From NCBI GenBank assembly GCA_035945115.1, contig DASZAN010000002.1:1-64000 (forward strand): a DNA stretch of 64,000 bases. The letters are read 5' to 3'. Every line of letters starts with the position of its first letter. Position 1 is the first letter of the stretch. The position numbers were made by a program, and so were the translations under genes. This DNA comes from DAHUYF01 sp035945115 (GTDB lineage Bacteria > Pseudomonadota > Alphaproteobacteria > ATCC43930 > CGMCC-115725). The notes below the pieces were generated by a model. It did not search any database. It was given only the letters and a program-made list of their open reading frames with translations, and was not told the origin of the DNA. Positions 26,555 to 36,157 of this stretch are shown one piece after another.

Positions 26555-27940
26555 TCAGCTCTCGACGATCGGATACTTCGCGAGGATGTCGCCGATCCGC
26601 CGAAGCGCCTTCTCGGCCGCTGCTTGTGGCGTCAACCCGTCGCGAATGACCTCGGCGGCGGCCGTGCCCCACACCTGCTGCGCATTTGCCTCGGCATAAC
26701 CGGGGTTGAGGGCCGGATAGTTCGGCACGGTTGGGCTCAACAGACCTTCGCGCGTGTAGGCGGACCGGTGCGGGTCGCCGGGGTCGAGCCAGAAGGGATC
26801 GTTCTTGACCAAGTCCGGCATCGGCGGCAGCCACCGACCAAGCCCCTGTTTCAGATATTCGTTCACCACCTTCGGCTGGATCACGTATTTTATGAAGTCC
26901 TTGGCGGCCTCGACATTCTGCGCGCCCTTCGGGATGAAGGCGCCGCTGATCCCGATCTGCGCCGGAATGGGCTTGCCGGCATTGTCGAGTGGCAGCCCCA
27001 TCGTCACGATGTCGTCGTACTGCTCTTTCTTGTGGTAGAGCGCGACCTCGGTCGAAATCGTGCCGTCCAGATCCATGATGATCTGTTTGGCGTGGAACGC
27101 GTTGTTGTCGTCGGCGTCGCTCCAGCTGAGCGCGCCGGGGGGGACATAGCCCTCCTTGAAGGCTGTCGTGATGTAGGTCAGCGCCTTGATCGCCGCTTCC
27201 TTGACCTGGGGGTCGTCGATATGGGGCTTCCCGTCGGGTGTGACGAGGCCGTTACCGCCATAGGCGATCATGAAGTAGTGGAAGGTGTTGTTGCCGTCAG
27301 CCGGCCCGGCGGTGGTCGGCTGGAGCCCTAGCGCATAAACGCCGCGCATGCCTCGGTTGCGCAGCTCTTTTTGCATCGGCTTGAAGAAATCCCAAAACGC
27401 ATCCCAGGTTTTGGGCGCGTCGGACAGCTTGTAGCCGGCCTTTTCGACCAGCGAGTTCCAGATGTGGAAGGGCAGCACCGCCGTCTTGTAAGGAGCGTAG
27501 TAGAGGCTGCGCTGCTTCGTGAAGTTATTGTAGTACTGGGCGGCGAGATAGGCCGTCGGGTGGTATTGCGCCTTTAACGGCTCGACGACGTCGGTCAGAT
27601 CCACCAGTTTGTCACGCCAAGCATTCTGGGGAACGACCGCGGCGTCGGCGATGTCGTGAGTCATCACATCGGGGACGTCGCCGCTGGTGAGGGCCGAGAC
27701 CAGCTTCTGCATCAGGGGCGCGAAGGGAACGAGGCTATAGTCGATCTTGTTGCCGCTGGCTTTCTCGTAGTCCGCAACCATTTGTCGGAACGACGCGTCC
27801 TCCTCGGGGACGAAGCCTTGCGTCCACCACACGCTGGCAGTGGTGGCAGCGGCATTGGCAACGAAGGGTCGCGCGAAAGTACCGGCTGTAGCCAATCCCA
27901 GTGACGTTCGAAGCACCGAACGCCTGCTCAGCTTGCGCAT
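26555..27940 (-). CDS. Family 1 extracellular solute-binding protein
   Basis: 461 residues. The N-terminus MRKLSRRSVLRTSLGLATAG is a twin-arginine signal, so the protein is exported folded to the periplasm. The body has typical SBP_bac_1 features (VPDVMTHDIADA, TKQRSLYYAPY, PKGAQNVEAAKDFIKYV). It is the first gene of the SBP-permease-permease operon; no ATP-binding subunit is encoded with it. Confidence 0.93.
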   Translation of the reverse strand: MRKLSRRSVLRTSLGLATAGTFARPFVANAAATTASVWWTQGFVPEEDASFRQMVADYEKASGNKIDYSLVPFAPLMQKLVSALTSGDVPDVMTHDIADAAVVPQNAWRDKLVDLTDVVEPLKAQYHPTAYLAAQYYNNFTKQRSLYYAPYKTAVLPFHIWNSLVEKAGYKLSDAPKTWDAFWDFFKPMQKELRNRGMRGVYALGLQPTTAGPADGNNTFHYFMIAYGGNGLVTPDGKPHIDDPQVKEAAIKALTYITTAFKEGYVPPGALSWSDADDNNAFHAKQIIMDLDGTISTEVALYHKKEQYDDIVTMGLPLDNAGKPIPAQIGISGAFIPKGAQNVEAAKDFIKYVIQPKVVNEYLKQGLGRWLPPMPDLVKNDPFWLDPGDPHRSAYTREGLLSPTVPNYPALNPGYAEANAQQVWGTAAAEVIRDGLTPQAAAEKALRRIGDILAKYPIVES

Positions 27941-28241
27941 GCCATCCTCCCTTCTTATCGGCTGGCGGCGCGCGACTGCTCGCGGCTCAAGTCCCGTTCG
28001 TTCTTTTTAAAACATCAGGCGCGCTTGACCTCGCTACGGTTGGCTTGGAGGTGCCAGCCCTCTAGAAAGACTAATGCACCCCCGGCGAAAAGTCGCCTTG
28101 CAAAATGGGGGAGTAAGTCGCTCAGCTTGCTTTGCTATCAACCGACCTGGTGGAGGAATATCGCACGTTGACATAGGCTTTGACGGATGCCGGCGTCGGG
28201 TGCGGACGATGCCAAGCCATCGATAGGCCTAGGGAGGACCG
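27941..28241. other. Divergent intergenic region
   Basis: 301 bases between a leftward ABC operon and a rightward oxidoreductase gene. It must hold both promoters, but I see no clear palindrome. The ribosome site of the rightward gene is AGGGAGG near 28231. Confidence 0.5.
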
Positions 28242-29282
28242 ATGGAGTTTGGCCTGTTCCACGAATTTCAATGGCCGCCGGGCACCAGCGCCGCGACGGC
28301 CTTCGCCCAGTCCTTCGCTCAGGTCGATGCGGCCGAGCGTTGGGGGCTCGACGCCATGTGGTTGGCCGAGCTCCATTTCGCGCCCGAGCGCTCGGTGCTC
28401 GCTTCGCCGCTGGTGCTCGCCGCCGCCATCGCCCAGCGGACACGCCGCATGAAGATCGGCACCGCGGTGCAGGTGCTGCCCCTTTGCCATCCGCTCAGGC
28501 TCGCCGAGGAAGTCGCCACCGTCGATCACATGAGCGAAGGGCGCTTCATCTTCGGCGTCGGGCGCTCCGGCTTTGCCCGCACCTATGAGGCCTATGGCGT
28601 TCCCTATGCGGAAAGCCGCGAGCGCTTCGCCGAGACATTGGAGATCGTGAAGCTGGCCTGGACAGAGGAGCGCTTTTCCTACCGAGGCAAATACTTCAGT
28701 TGCGACAAGGTCGCGCTGGCGCCAAAGCCCTGGCAGAAGCCCTATCCGCCGATCCGTATCGCTGCGACCAGCCCCGACACCTATGCGGCGATCGGCGCGC
28801 TCGGGCATGCCGTGTTCGTCGCCGCGCGCCTCGGCACGCTCTCCGAGCTTGCACCTCTGGTGCGCAGCTATCGCGACGCATACGAGGCCGCCGGCCATCG
28901 GGGTTCGGGCGAGGTCTATCTGCGCGTTCCCGTCTATGTCGCCGAAACCGAGCGGCAGGCGCGTGATGAGCCGGAGGCGAGCATCATGAGTTTCTTCCGC
29001 TATCTCAGCGGGCGCCTGACGGAGGCGGCGGCTCTCCCAGGCGCCGGCGCGAACGCAGAGCGCGGTCAGCGTCTGCAAACCGTGAGTTACGACGAGGCGC
29101 TGCGAGACAAGATGATCGTGGGTACACCCGCAGCCGTGATCGACCGGCTGACGGGTTTGCGTGCGACGCTTGGTCTCGACGGCATCTTGGCGGAGCTCAA
29201 TCCCGGCGGTCTCATTCCGCAGGAGCGTGTCATGAACGCGCTGCGACTGCTCTGTCAGGAGGTGATGCCGCGGTTCAAGTGA
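28242..29282 (+). CDS. LLM class flavin-dependent oxidoreductase (bacterial luciferase-like)
   Basis: 346 residues of the luciferase-like TIM-barrel family: MEFGLFHEFQWPPG at the start, WGLDAMWLAELHFAPE near 40, EEVATVDHMSEGRFIFGVGRSG near 90 and VGTPAAVIDRLTGL near 300. Members oxidise substrates with FMNH2 and oxygen, supplied by a flavin reductase; one such reductase is encoded at 40808-41413 but not in the same operon. The substrate is unknown. Confidence 0.92.
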   Translation: MEFGLFHEFQWPPGTSAATAFAQSFAQVDAAERWGLDAMWLAELHFAPERSVLASPLVLAAAIAQRTRRMKIGTAVQVLPLCHPLRLAEEVATVDHMSEGRFIFGVGRSGFARTYEAYGVPYAESRERFAETLEIVKLAWTEERFSYRGKYFSCDKVALAPKPWQKPYPPIRIAATSPDTYAAIGALGHAVFVAARLGTLSELAPLVRSYRDAYEAAGHRGSGEVYLRVPVYVAETERQARDEPEASIMSFFRYLSGRLTEAAALPGAGANAERGQRLQTVSYDEALRDKMIVGTPAAVIDRLTGLRATLGLDGILAELNPGGLIPQERVMNALRLLCQEVMPRFK

Positions 29283-29309
29283 TCGCCGTGGCGAACCCTT
29301 GACCCATGT

Positions 29310-30368
29310 TCAATAGCCCCGTTCCCAATCCACGACATTGTGGAGTGGCTTGCCGCCGAGATAGGCGCGCAGATTGTTGCAGAAGAGATCGATCGCGCCA
29401 TGGCGATCCTGATCGCTAACAGATGAGGTATGCGGCGTAATCAGCACTTTCGGGTCGGACCACAGCGCCGGCGGGGGAGCGCGCTCGAACTCGCCGACAT
29501 AAACGTCGAGCACCGCACCGCGTAAATGATCGCGATGGAGGGCCTCGGCGAGGGCTTCCTCATCGACGATCTCGCCGCGAGCAACGTTGACGAGGATGCT
29601 TCCCGTCTTCATCTGCGCGAAGCGCTTGCCGTCGAACAATCGCGTTGTCTCCGGCGTCCATTGGCAGCAGATCACCACGACGTCGCTTTTCGGCAGGAAG
29701 CGATCGAGGTCCTCGGCGCCGCCGATCTCGCTGAACCCCGAGGGCAAGGAGTCCTCCGAGTGCGGGCGGCGCCGCGTGCCGACGACCCGCATCCCCAGCG
29801 CGGCGCATAGCTTGCCGACGTCGCGTCCGATGCCGCCCACACCCACGATGCATGCGGTTTTGCCCTCGAGGAGAAGCGGCCGGTAGGCGCGATGGTCGAA
29901 TGAGGCCGCGGCGCGATCGACGGACGCACGGTGCAAGCCCTTCGCGAAATGAAGAATGCCGGCGACCGCATATTCCGCCATCGCCAGCGTATTACCGACG
30001 CCGCGCGATGTCGTCACGACCACGTCGCTCCCCCAGAGATCACCGAGGAGCAAGTTGCTGGCGCCCGCAGGGCGCTGATGAAACCACTTCAACTTCGGCG
30101 CCCTCGAACGGAGATCGAGCGGAAACGGCCAGCCGCCGAGGATCACCTCCGCCTCGGCGAGAAGACGATCGCGTTCCTCGCGGGTTCCCGCGCCTGTGCT
30201 CCCTGGTTCCAGGTAGCGTGCCGATGTGAAGGCGGGCCAGGTTTCACGAATTTCGCCATCATACCAGCCGCCGGCGTCGATCAGGCGGATCGCCCGATCG
30301 ACTGCCTCGATCTTCAATCGGTCGGCGGCGCGGATGCGCTGAATTGCTAGGACGCTGATTCCTTGCAT
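29310..30368 (-). CDS. D-isomer 2-hydroxyacid dehydrogenase
   Basis: 352 residues. The NAD-binding fold GVGGIGRDVG starts near residue 176. The catalytic Arg lies in NVARGEIVDE and the His in ITPHTSSVSDQDR. These match NAD-dependent reduction of a 2-keto acid. It is convergent with the LLM oxidoreductase gene. The C-terminal LGGKPLHNVVDWERGY is normal for the family. Confidence 0.93.
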   Translation of the reverse strand: MQGISVLAIQRIRAADRLKIEAVDRAIRLIDAGGWYDGEIRETWPAFTSARYLEPGSTGAGTREERDRLLAEAEVILGGWPFPLDLRSRAPKLKWFHQRPAGASNLLLGDLWGSDVVVTTSRGVGNTLAMAEYAVAGILHFAKGLHRASVDRAAASFDHRAYRPLLLEGKTACIVGVGGIGRDVGKLCAALGMRVVGTRRRPHSEDSLPSGFSEIGGAEDLDRFLPKSDVVVICCQWTPETTRLFDGKRFAQMKTGSILVNVARGEIVDEEALAEALHRDHLRGAVLDVYVGEFERAPPPALWSDPKVLITPHTSSVSDQDRHGAIDLFCNNLRAYLGGKPLHNVVDWERGY

Positions 30369-30575
30369 CGTCGCTTCCCCGAATCACTCGCGGAAACGGA
30401 CCTTAGTGCGCCGCGATCGCATCCGCTATTCGCCAGTGACAATATCTCGACGCCACAGTTTGACCGGGCGGAGCAATAGGCATAGCCTTTCATTGATTGA
30501 CGGAGCCGGTTGCGAGAGGCGTGGCAGCAACCCGCGGCGCTTCTTGCCCGGCGTGAGTCAACGACGGAGTCCGCG

Positions 30576-31697
30576 ATGAGCCGCACCTACGACGTGATCG
30601 ATGCAGACGGTCATGTGTTGGAGCCATTCACGCTCTGGAACGACTACTTGGATCCGGCCTACCGCGATCGCGCACCGAAACTGGTCAAGGATCAGAACGG
30701 TAAGGAGCGGTTGCTATTGGAGGAAAAGATTCTCGGCAGCACAGCCGGGTTCGGCGGCATCGGTGGGATCGGTGCGCGACAGGGCGTCGTTTCGGCCGAT
30801 GCCATGGAATACAAAGACGGGCGCAAAGGGGGCTTCGATCCGCATGCCCGCATTCCCGACATGGACCTCGACGGCATCGACGCGGCGTTCCTGTATCCGA
30901 GCCTCGGGCTCTTTGCCGGCGCGGTGCGCGATCCGGGCTTCGCTGCGGCGATGTGCCGGGCCTACAATCGTTGGCTCGCCGACTACTGCAAACCCTATCC
31001 GGACCGCCTGTTCGGCGTCGCCATGTTACCGATGCAATCCGTCGAGGCGGCGATCGAGGAAATGCGCTTCGCCCGCACCGAGCTCGGTTTCCGCGGCGGT
31101 TTCCTTCGTCCCAACCCCTATAACGACCGCAAGCTGCACGATCCCGCCTATGAGCCGTTCTGGCGCGCAGCCGAAGAGCTCGACTTCTCCATCGGCCTGC
31201 ACGAAGGCGGCAACAGCGGCATGCCGACGGTTGGCATCGATCGGTTCGATGGCCGCGGCGCGCAGCACATCATCTCGCACACCATGGAGATGATGCTGGC
31301 CTGCATGAGCATGATCTGGGGCGGCGTCGTCGAGCGTCATCCGAAACTGCGCATCGGCTTCCTCGAGTCCGGCGGCGGCTGGATCGCGCCCTGGCTCGAC
31401 CGCATGGACCGTCATTTCGATGACAAAGGTTTCAATGATTCCGGTCTGACGATGCGGCCCAGCGAATTGTTCGAGCGCAACTGCTGGATTTCCTTCGAGC
31501 CCGTCGAGGGAAGCATTCGCGTGCTGGCCGACTATATCGGTCCGCACAAGATCCTGTGGGCGACCGATTATCCTCACCGGGACGGCTTCTTCCCAGGCGC
31601 GCCGGCGATGATCGCAGAGCGGCTTGCGGGCCTCTCGCTCGAGGCGAAGCACCAGATCATGGCCGGCGGCGCGATGAAGTTTTACGGCCTCATCTAA
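30576..31697 (+). CDS. Amidohydrolase 2 family metal-dependent hydrolase
   Basis: 373 residues from ATG 30576; a longer frame upstream has no good start. YDVIDADGHVLEP starts the barrel, SIGLHEGGN supplies a mid-protein His and WATDYPHRDGFFPGAP the C-terminal Asp/His. As at 16860-17996, the second His of the first strand is missing (DGHV). Metal use therefore may follow the variant seen in this subgroup. The substrate is unknown. Confidence 0.9.
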   Translation: MSRTYDVIDADGHVLEPFTLWNDYLDPAYRDRAPKLVKDQNGKERLLLEEKILGSTAGFGGIGGIGARQGVVSADAMEYKDGRKGGFDPHARIPDMDLDGIDAAFLYPSLGLFAGAVRDPGFAAAMCRAYNRWLADYCKPYPDRLFGVAMLPMQSVEAAIEEMRFARTELGFRGGFLRPNPYNDRKLHDPAYEPFWRAAEELDFSIGLHEGGNSGMPTVGIDRFDGRGAQHIISHTMEMMLACMSMIWGGVVERHPKLRIGFLESGGGWIAPWLDRMDRHFDDKGFNDSGLTMRPSELFERNCWISFEPVEGSIRVLADYIGPHKILWATDYPHRDGFFPGAPAMIAERLAGLSLEAKHQIMAGGAMKFYGLI

Positions 31698-31857
31698 ACG
31701 GTGATGGATGCGGGCACGACAATGCAGCGCGATTTCCCGTGGGAAGTTGCATCTTAGCGTGGTCGACCCGGAGCGCGGGTATTAGTGTCGGATTCCCGGC
31801 ATCTTTGCCGGGGCGATCACGCCGGGGATAATGGCGCCTCTCTTGGGAGGCATTTCC

Positions 31858-33096
31858 ATGGGCCTGCTCCTCTTCCGCCGCTGCAATCTCCTTGATCCGC
31901 GATCGGGAGAGTACCAGCCCAATTCCGAAATTCTCGTTGAAGGCGAGCTTATTCGCGAAGTCTCGGACCGACCGATCCGTCCGGCGGCGGCTGACACCAT
32001 CGATGTCGGCGGGCGAACGGTCTTGCCGGGCCTCATCGATGCGCACATCCATGTCTATCTCTCGGAGGTCAATCTCCATCTGCTTAGGGACGTGCCGATC
32101 ACGCTGATGGCGGGTCGGGCGGCCACGTTGATGCGCGCCATGCTCGACCGCGGCTTCACCACCGTGCGCGACACCGGCGGTGCCGATTTCGGCATTCGCG
32201 AGGCGGTCGAAGCCGGTCACCTCGCGGGCCCGAGGCTCTTCATCGCCGGCCAGGCGATCAGCCAGACCGGCGGTCACGGCGATTTTCGCAGCCGCGCCGC
32301 GGGCCCGGAGACGTGTGCCTGCTGCAGCGGCGTTGGCCTCGTCTCGCGCATCGTCGACGGCGTCCCCGAGATGCTCCGCGCCGTTCGTGACGAGCTGCGC
32401 AAAGGCGCCGACCACATCAAGCTCATGGTGTCTGGCGGCGTTGCCTCGCCCAACGACCCGCTCGACAGCCTGCAATTCACCGAGGACGAGATCCGTGCCG
32501 CGGTCGGCGAAGCGCAGGCGTGGAAGCGCTATGTCTGCGCCCATGCCTACGGCGCCGACGCCATCGCGCGCGCGGTACGCTGCGGTGTCCGCTCGATCGA
32601 GCACGGCAACCTTATCGACAGGGACACGGCGCGACTGATGAGCGAGAGGGGTGCCTTCATCGTGCCGACTCTCGTGACCTACGATGCGATGCGGCGACGC
32701 GGTGATGAATTCGGTCTGCCGCCGGTCAGCCAGGAGAAAAACAAGATCGTTCTCGAAGCAGGGCTGCGGTCACTCGAGATCTGCCAAGCGGCGGGGGTTC
32801 CCATTGGATTCGGTACCGACCTCCTGGGTCCACTCCAGGTCGAGCAGTCGCGCGAATTCCTGATCCGCGCCGAGGCGATGTCGCCGCTCGAGATCATCCG
32901 CTCGGCGACGATCGTCAATGCGCGTCTCCTGCAGCGCGAGGGAAAACTCGGCGTGATTGCGCCCGGTGCTCTTGCCGACCTGCTCGTCGTCGAGGGCGAC
33001 CCGCTCAAGGACCTCAATCGTCTCCAGAATGCGGGCGCACATCTCTTGGCAATCATGAAAGGCGGCAGGTTCCACAAGAATCGACTGGCCGGATGA
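31858..33096 (+). CDS. Amidohydrolase family protein (imidazolonepropionase/prolidase-like)
   Basis: 412 residues from ATG 31858, selected because GGGAGG precedes it by 7 bp. The metal-binding HIH lies in GLIDAHIHVYL, then a Lys in DHIKLMVSGG, a His in VCAHAYG, a His in SIEHGNLID and an Asp in GFGTDLLG. This is the full set of a binuclear-metal amidohydrolase. The stop overlaps the start of an ABC permease (ATGA), so it is the first gene of a transporter operon and probably hydrolyses the imported compound. Confidence 0.92.
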   Translation: MGLLLFRRCNLLDPRSGEYQPNSEILVEGELIREVSDRPIRPAAADTIDVGGRTVLPGLIDAHIHVYLSEVNLHLLRDVPITLMAGRAATLMRAMLDRGFTTVRDTGGADFGIREAVEAGHLAGPRLFIAGQAISQTGGHGDFRSRAAGPETCACCSGVGLVSRIVDGVPEMLRAVRDELRKGADHIKLMVSGGVASPNDPLDSLQFTEDEIRAAVGEAQAWKRYVCAHAYGADAIARAVRCGVRSIEHGNLIDRDTARLMSERGAFIVPTLVTYDAMRRRGDEFGLPPVSQEKNKIVLEAGLRSLEICQAAGVPIGFGTDLLGPLQVEQSREFLIRAEAMSPLEIIRSATIVNARLLQREGKLGVIAPGALADLLVVEGDPLKDLNRLQNAGAHLLAIMKGGRFHKNRLAG

Positions 33097-33914
33097 GATC
33101 TGCCATGAGCTTGTGGCGGATCGGTGGGATCATGCTGCGCGCCGTCGCCGCGCTCAGCTTCGCGCTCATGCTGCTGCCGATCGTCTTCGTCTCCTGGCTC
33201 AGCTTCTTCAAGAACGAGCTGCTGTCATTTCCGCCCGAGGCCTACACGCTCCGCTGGTTCTCGCAGATATGGTCGCAAAACCAATTCGCCGAGGGCTTCA
33301 CCACGAGCCTCGAGGTTGCTGCCGTGGCCATGCTGGGTGGACTGGTGCTCGGCATTCCCGCCAGTCTCGCTCTGGCGCGTCATGTCTTCCGCGGTCGCGA
33401 GGCGGCCATGGCGCTGCTCACGGCACCGCTCATCGTTCCCGGCATCGTGATCGGCACCGCGCTCTATCTCTTCTTCATCGAGATCGAGATTGCCACCGGT
33501 TGGCCGGTGGCCGGCTCACTCGTGGCGCTCGCGTTGGCGCACATCCTCATCACCATTCCCTGGACGGTACGGCTCGTCACGGCGAGCCTCCTCGGCCTTG
33601 ATCCCGCGCTCGAGGAAGCGGCGATGAGCCTCGGCGCCAATCGCTGGCGGACGCTCCTGCGTGTGACCTTGCCGGTCATTCGCCCCGCGGTCGTCGCGGC
33701 CGGCCTTTTCGGTTTCGTCGTTTCCTTCGGCAATCTTGAGATCTCGCTCTTTCTCGTGGCGCCGGGCATGACCACTCTGCCGATCGCGATTCTTCAGTAT
33801 CTTGAATGGAAGATCGATCCGACGATCGCCGCGGTCTCTCTCGTGCAGATCGCGATCATTGCGACCGGCATGCTGCTGACGAACCGCGTCGTCAAGCTGA
33901 GTCAAGTTGTCTAG
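33093..33914 (+). CDS. Spermidine/putrescine-type ABC permease (PotC-like)
   Basis: 273 residues with six membrane helices and the EAA loop ALEEAAMSLGANRWRTLLRVTLP near residue 170. It overlaps the upstream amidohydrolase by four bases; an in-frame ATG at 33105 is an alternative start. It forms a channel with the PotB-like gene at 36158-37027. Confidence 0.92.
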   Translation: MRSAMSLWRIGGIMLRAVAALSFALMLLPIVFVSWLSFFKNELLSFPPEAYTLRWFSQIWSQNQFAEGFTTSLEVAAVAMLGGLVLGIPASLALARHVFRGREAAMALLTAPLIVPGIVIGTALYLFFIEIEIATGWPVAGSLVALALAHILITIPWTVRLVTASLLGLDPALEEAAMSLGANRWRTLLRVTLPVIRPAVVAAGLFGFVVSFGNLEISLFLVAPGMTTLPIAILQYLEWKIDPTIAAVSLVQIAIIATGMLLTNRVVKLSQVV

Positions 33915-33956
33915 GCCGCGCATGGCCCTCGCGACGTCACGCTAAGCCGACCGCCC

Positions 33957-35003
33957 ATGTCCGATCTTCGTCTCGAGCACCTCGGCAAAAGCTTCGGCGC
34001 GTTCAGCGCCGTCGAAGATCTGTCGCTCGCGGTCGCCGAAGGCGAGCTTCTCGTGCTGCTCGGCCCGTCTGGTTGCGGCAAGACAACGACCTTGCGGATG
34101 ATCGCGGGCTTCATCGAGGCGACGAGCGGCCGCATCATCCTTGGCGGGCGCGACATCACTTATTTGCCGCCTTACCACCGCAACGCCGGTTTCGTCTTCC
34201 AAAGCTATGCTCTCTTTCCGCATCTTTCTGTCTTCGAGAACGTCGCATTCGGCCTCGAGATGCGTCGCCTCGGCTGGTCCGCGATCAAGGCGAAGGTCGA
34301 GGAGGCGCTGCGTCTCGTGCGGCTTGAGGCGCTCGGCGAACGTATGCCGCGGCAGCTCTCGGGCGGCCAGCAACAGCGCGTCGCGTTGGCGCGCGCGCTG
34401 GTGGTGGCGCCGGACGTGCTGCTGCTGGACGAGCCGCTCTCGAATCTCGATGCCAAGTTGCGCCAGGAAGTCCGCGTCGAGATCCGCGAGCTGCAGCAGC
34501 GCTTGGGCCTCACCACGGTGATGGTGACGCACGACCAGGAAGAGGCGCTGACAATGGCCGACCGGCTCGTCGTGATGAATGAAGGTCGGGTGCAGCAGAT
34601 CGGAACCCAGCGCGAGCTCTACGACCATCCGCAAAACCGCTTCGTCGCCGCTTTCGTCGGCCGCAGCAACTTTTTCGAAGGTGAGGTGACGGCGCCGGGG
34701 CGCTTTCACACCGCCGGCGGGCTCGAGATCGCCTTTGCCTGGGGAACACCCGACCGCCGCATTCTCGCGGTGCGACCGGAAAAACTTCGCATCGGCCACG
34801 ACGCGGCGCCGAACTGCTTTCCCGGCGTGATCGAGCTCGCCACATACCGTGGATCGCAAACCGAGTACCGCGTGCGCCTCGCCTCGGGCGAGGCTGTGGT
34901 CATCGATGTCCAGAATGCGCAGAGCGACGACGGAACTACACTTTTGCCTGGCGCGCCGGTCAATGTCGCCTGGGAGGCCGAGGCGTGTCAGCTTCTCGAA
35001 TAG
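33957..35003 (+). CDS. ABC transporter ATP-binding protein (PotA-like)
   Basis: 348 residues. Walker A is GPSGCGKTT near residue 37, the signature is LSGGQQQR near 133, Walker B is VLLLDEPLSNLDA near 155 and the switch His is in MVTHDQEEAL. A C-terminal TOBE-like domain (ILAVRPEKLRIG) follows. All motifs are intact, so this ATPase energises the surrounding permeases. Confidence 0.95.
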   Translation: MSDLRLEHLGKSFGAFSAVEDLSLAVAEGELLVLLGPSGCGKTTTLRMIAGFIEATSGRIILGGRDITYLPPYHRNAGFVFQSYALFPHLSVFENVAFGLEMRRLGWSAIKAKVEEALRLVRLEALGERMPRQLSGGQQQRVALARALVVAPDVLLLDEPLSNLDAKLRQEVRVEIRELQQRLGLTTVMVTHDQEEALTMADRLVVMNEGRVQQIGTQRELYDHPQNRFVAAFVGRSNFFEGEVTAPGRFHTAGGLEIAFAWGTPDRRILAVRPEKLRIGHDAAPNCFPGVIELATYRGSQTEYRVRLASGEAVVIDVQNAQSDDGTTLLPGAPVNVAWEAEACQLLE

Positions 35004-35052
35004 GTGCCTTCTATGGCACACTCGACGCAAAAGGCTCGAGGGAGGATTTCGC

Positions 35053-36105
35053 ATGACATCGATCAGATCGCTCACGCCATCGCGCCGCGCCGTGCTGCAG
35101 GGCGTGGCTGCGGCTGGCGCAGCCGCGCTTATGGTGCGGCCGAGCCGAGCCGCCGATGGTCGCGTAATCGTCGGCACCTGGGGCGGCGATTATCAGAATC
35201 TGCAGCAGAAACACGTCGTCGCGCCAATCATGGAAAAGGAGGGCGTGCAGGTCATCTTCGCGACCGACAATGATTCTCCACGGAAGACGAAGCTCCTTGC
35301 CGAGCAGCGGCTGCCGCGCGGGTCGATGGACGTCGTTGCCCTCAATGGCGCCGGCATGTACGAGATGTACAAGAAAGGCACCTTGCTCGAGCTCGACTTC
35401 TCGAAGCTGAAGAACGCCGCTCACATCCTGCCGAGGCTCAGGACGCCGTATTCGGTCCCGCACATCTTTACCGACCGCGTGATCCTCTACAATCCCAGCA
35501 AGATCACGGAAGCGCCGACTTCGTACAACGACCTGTGGAATCCGAAATACGCCGGCAAGGTCGGCGTCATCGATATTCAATACCAGACGACCATCGAATC
35601 GGCGGCGCTCATCAACGGCGGCAGCCTGCACGACTACGAGCCGGGCAAGGCGAAGCTGCTCGAGCTCAAGAAGGTGGGCATCAAGATCGTGCCCACGAAC
35701 GAAGCGATGGCGCAGGCGCTGAAGAGCGAAGAAATCTGGATGTGCATTATGTGGAAGGCGCGCGGCGTGCAATGGCAGAACGCCGGCGTTCCCATCAAGA
35801 TGGCATCGCCCAAGGAAGGACTCGTCCTCTTCATCTCGGAATTCGGCATCGCCAAGAACGCGCCCGACAAGGCTGCGGCCTATGCCTATCTCGACGCGAC
35901 ACTCGACCCGCGCCCGCAGCAGGGTTTCATCGACGACATGGGCTACAACCCCACCGTCGACAATGTGAAGCCCGAGGGCACGATGGCCGAGCGCGTCGCT
36001 TTCTCGCCGGCGGAAGCCGAAACCATGATGGTGCAGGATTACGATTATCTCGCCAAGAACGATCCGCAACTCAGGGAATGGTGGGACAAGGAATTCAAGG
36101 CGTAA
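35053..36105 (+). CDS. Extracellular solute-binding protein (PotD/PotF-like)
   Basis: 350 residues from ATG 35053 with a GGAGGA ribosome site. The N-terminus has a twin-arginine motif, SRRAVLQGVAAAGAAALM. The mature protein has IVGTWGGDYQNLQQK and a polyamine-type binding fold (SYNDLWNPKYAGKVGVID). It lies between the ATPase and the second permease. Confidence 0.93.
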   Translation: MTSIRSLTPSRRAVLQGVAAAGAAALMVRPSRAADGRVIVGTWGGDYQNLQQKHVVAPIMEKEGVQVIFATDNDSPRKTKLLAEQRLPRGSMDVVALNGAGMYEMYKKGTLLELDFSKLKNAAHILPRLRTPYSVPHIFTDRVILYNPSKITEAPTSYNDLWNPKYAGKVGVIDIQYQTTIESAALINGGSLHDYEPGKAKLLELKKVGIKIVPTNEAMAQALKSEEIWMCIMWKARGVQWQNAGVPIKMASPKEGLVLFISEFGIAKNAPDKAAAYAYLDATLDPRPQQGFIDDMGYNPTVDNVKPEGTMAERVAFSPAEAETMMVQDYDYLAKNDPQLREWWDKEFKA

Positions 36106-36157
36106 CCAGGCGAGGGGCCCCTCTGCGCGATAAAACGCCCTCGATCCGGCCCGCACC

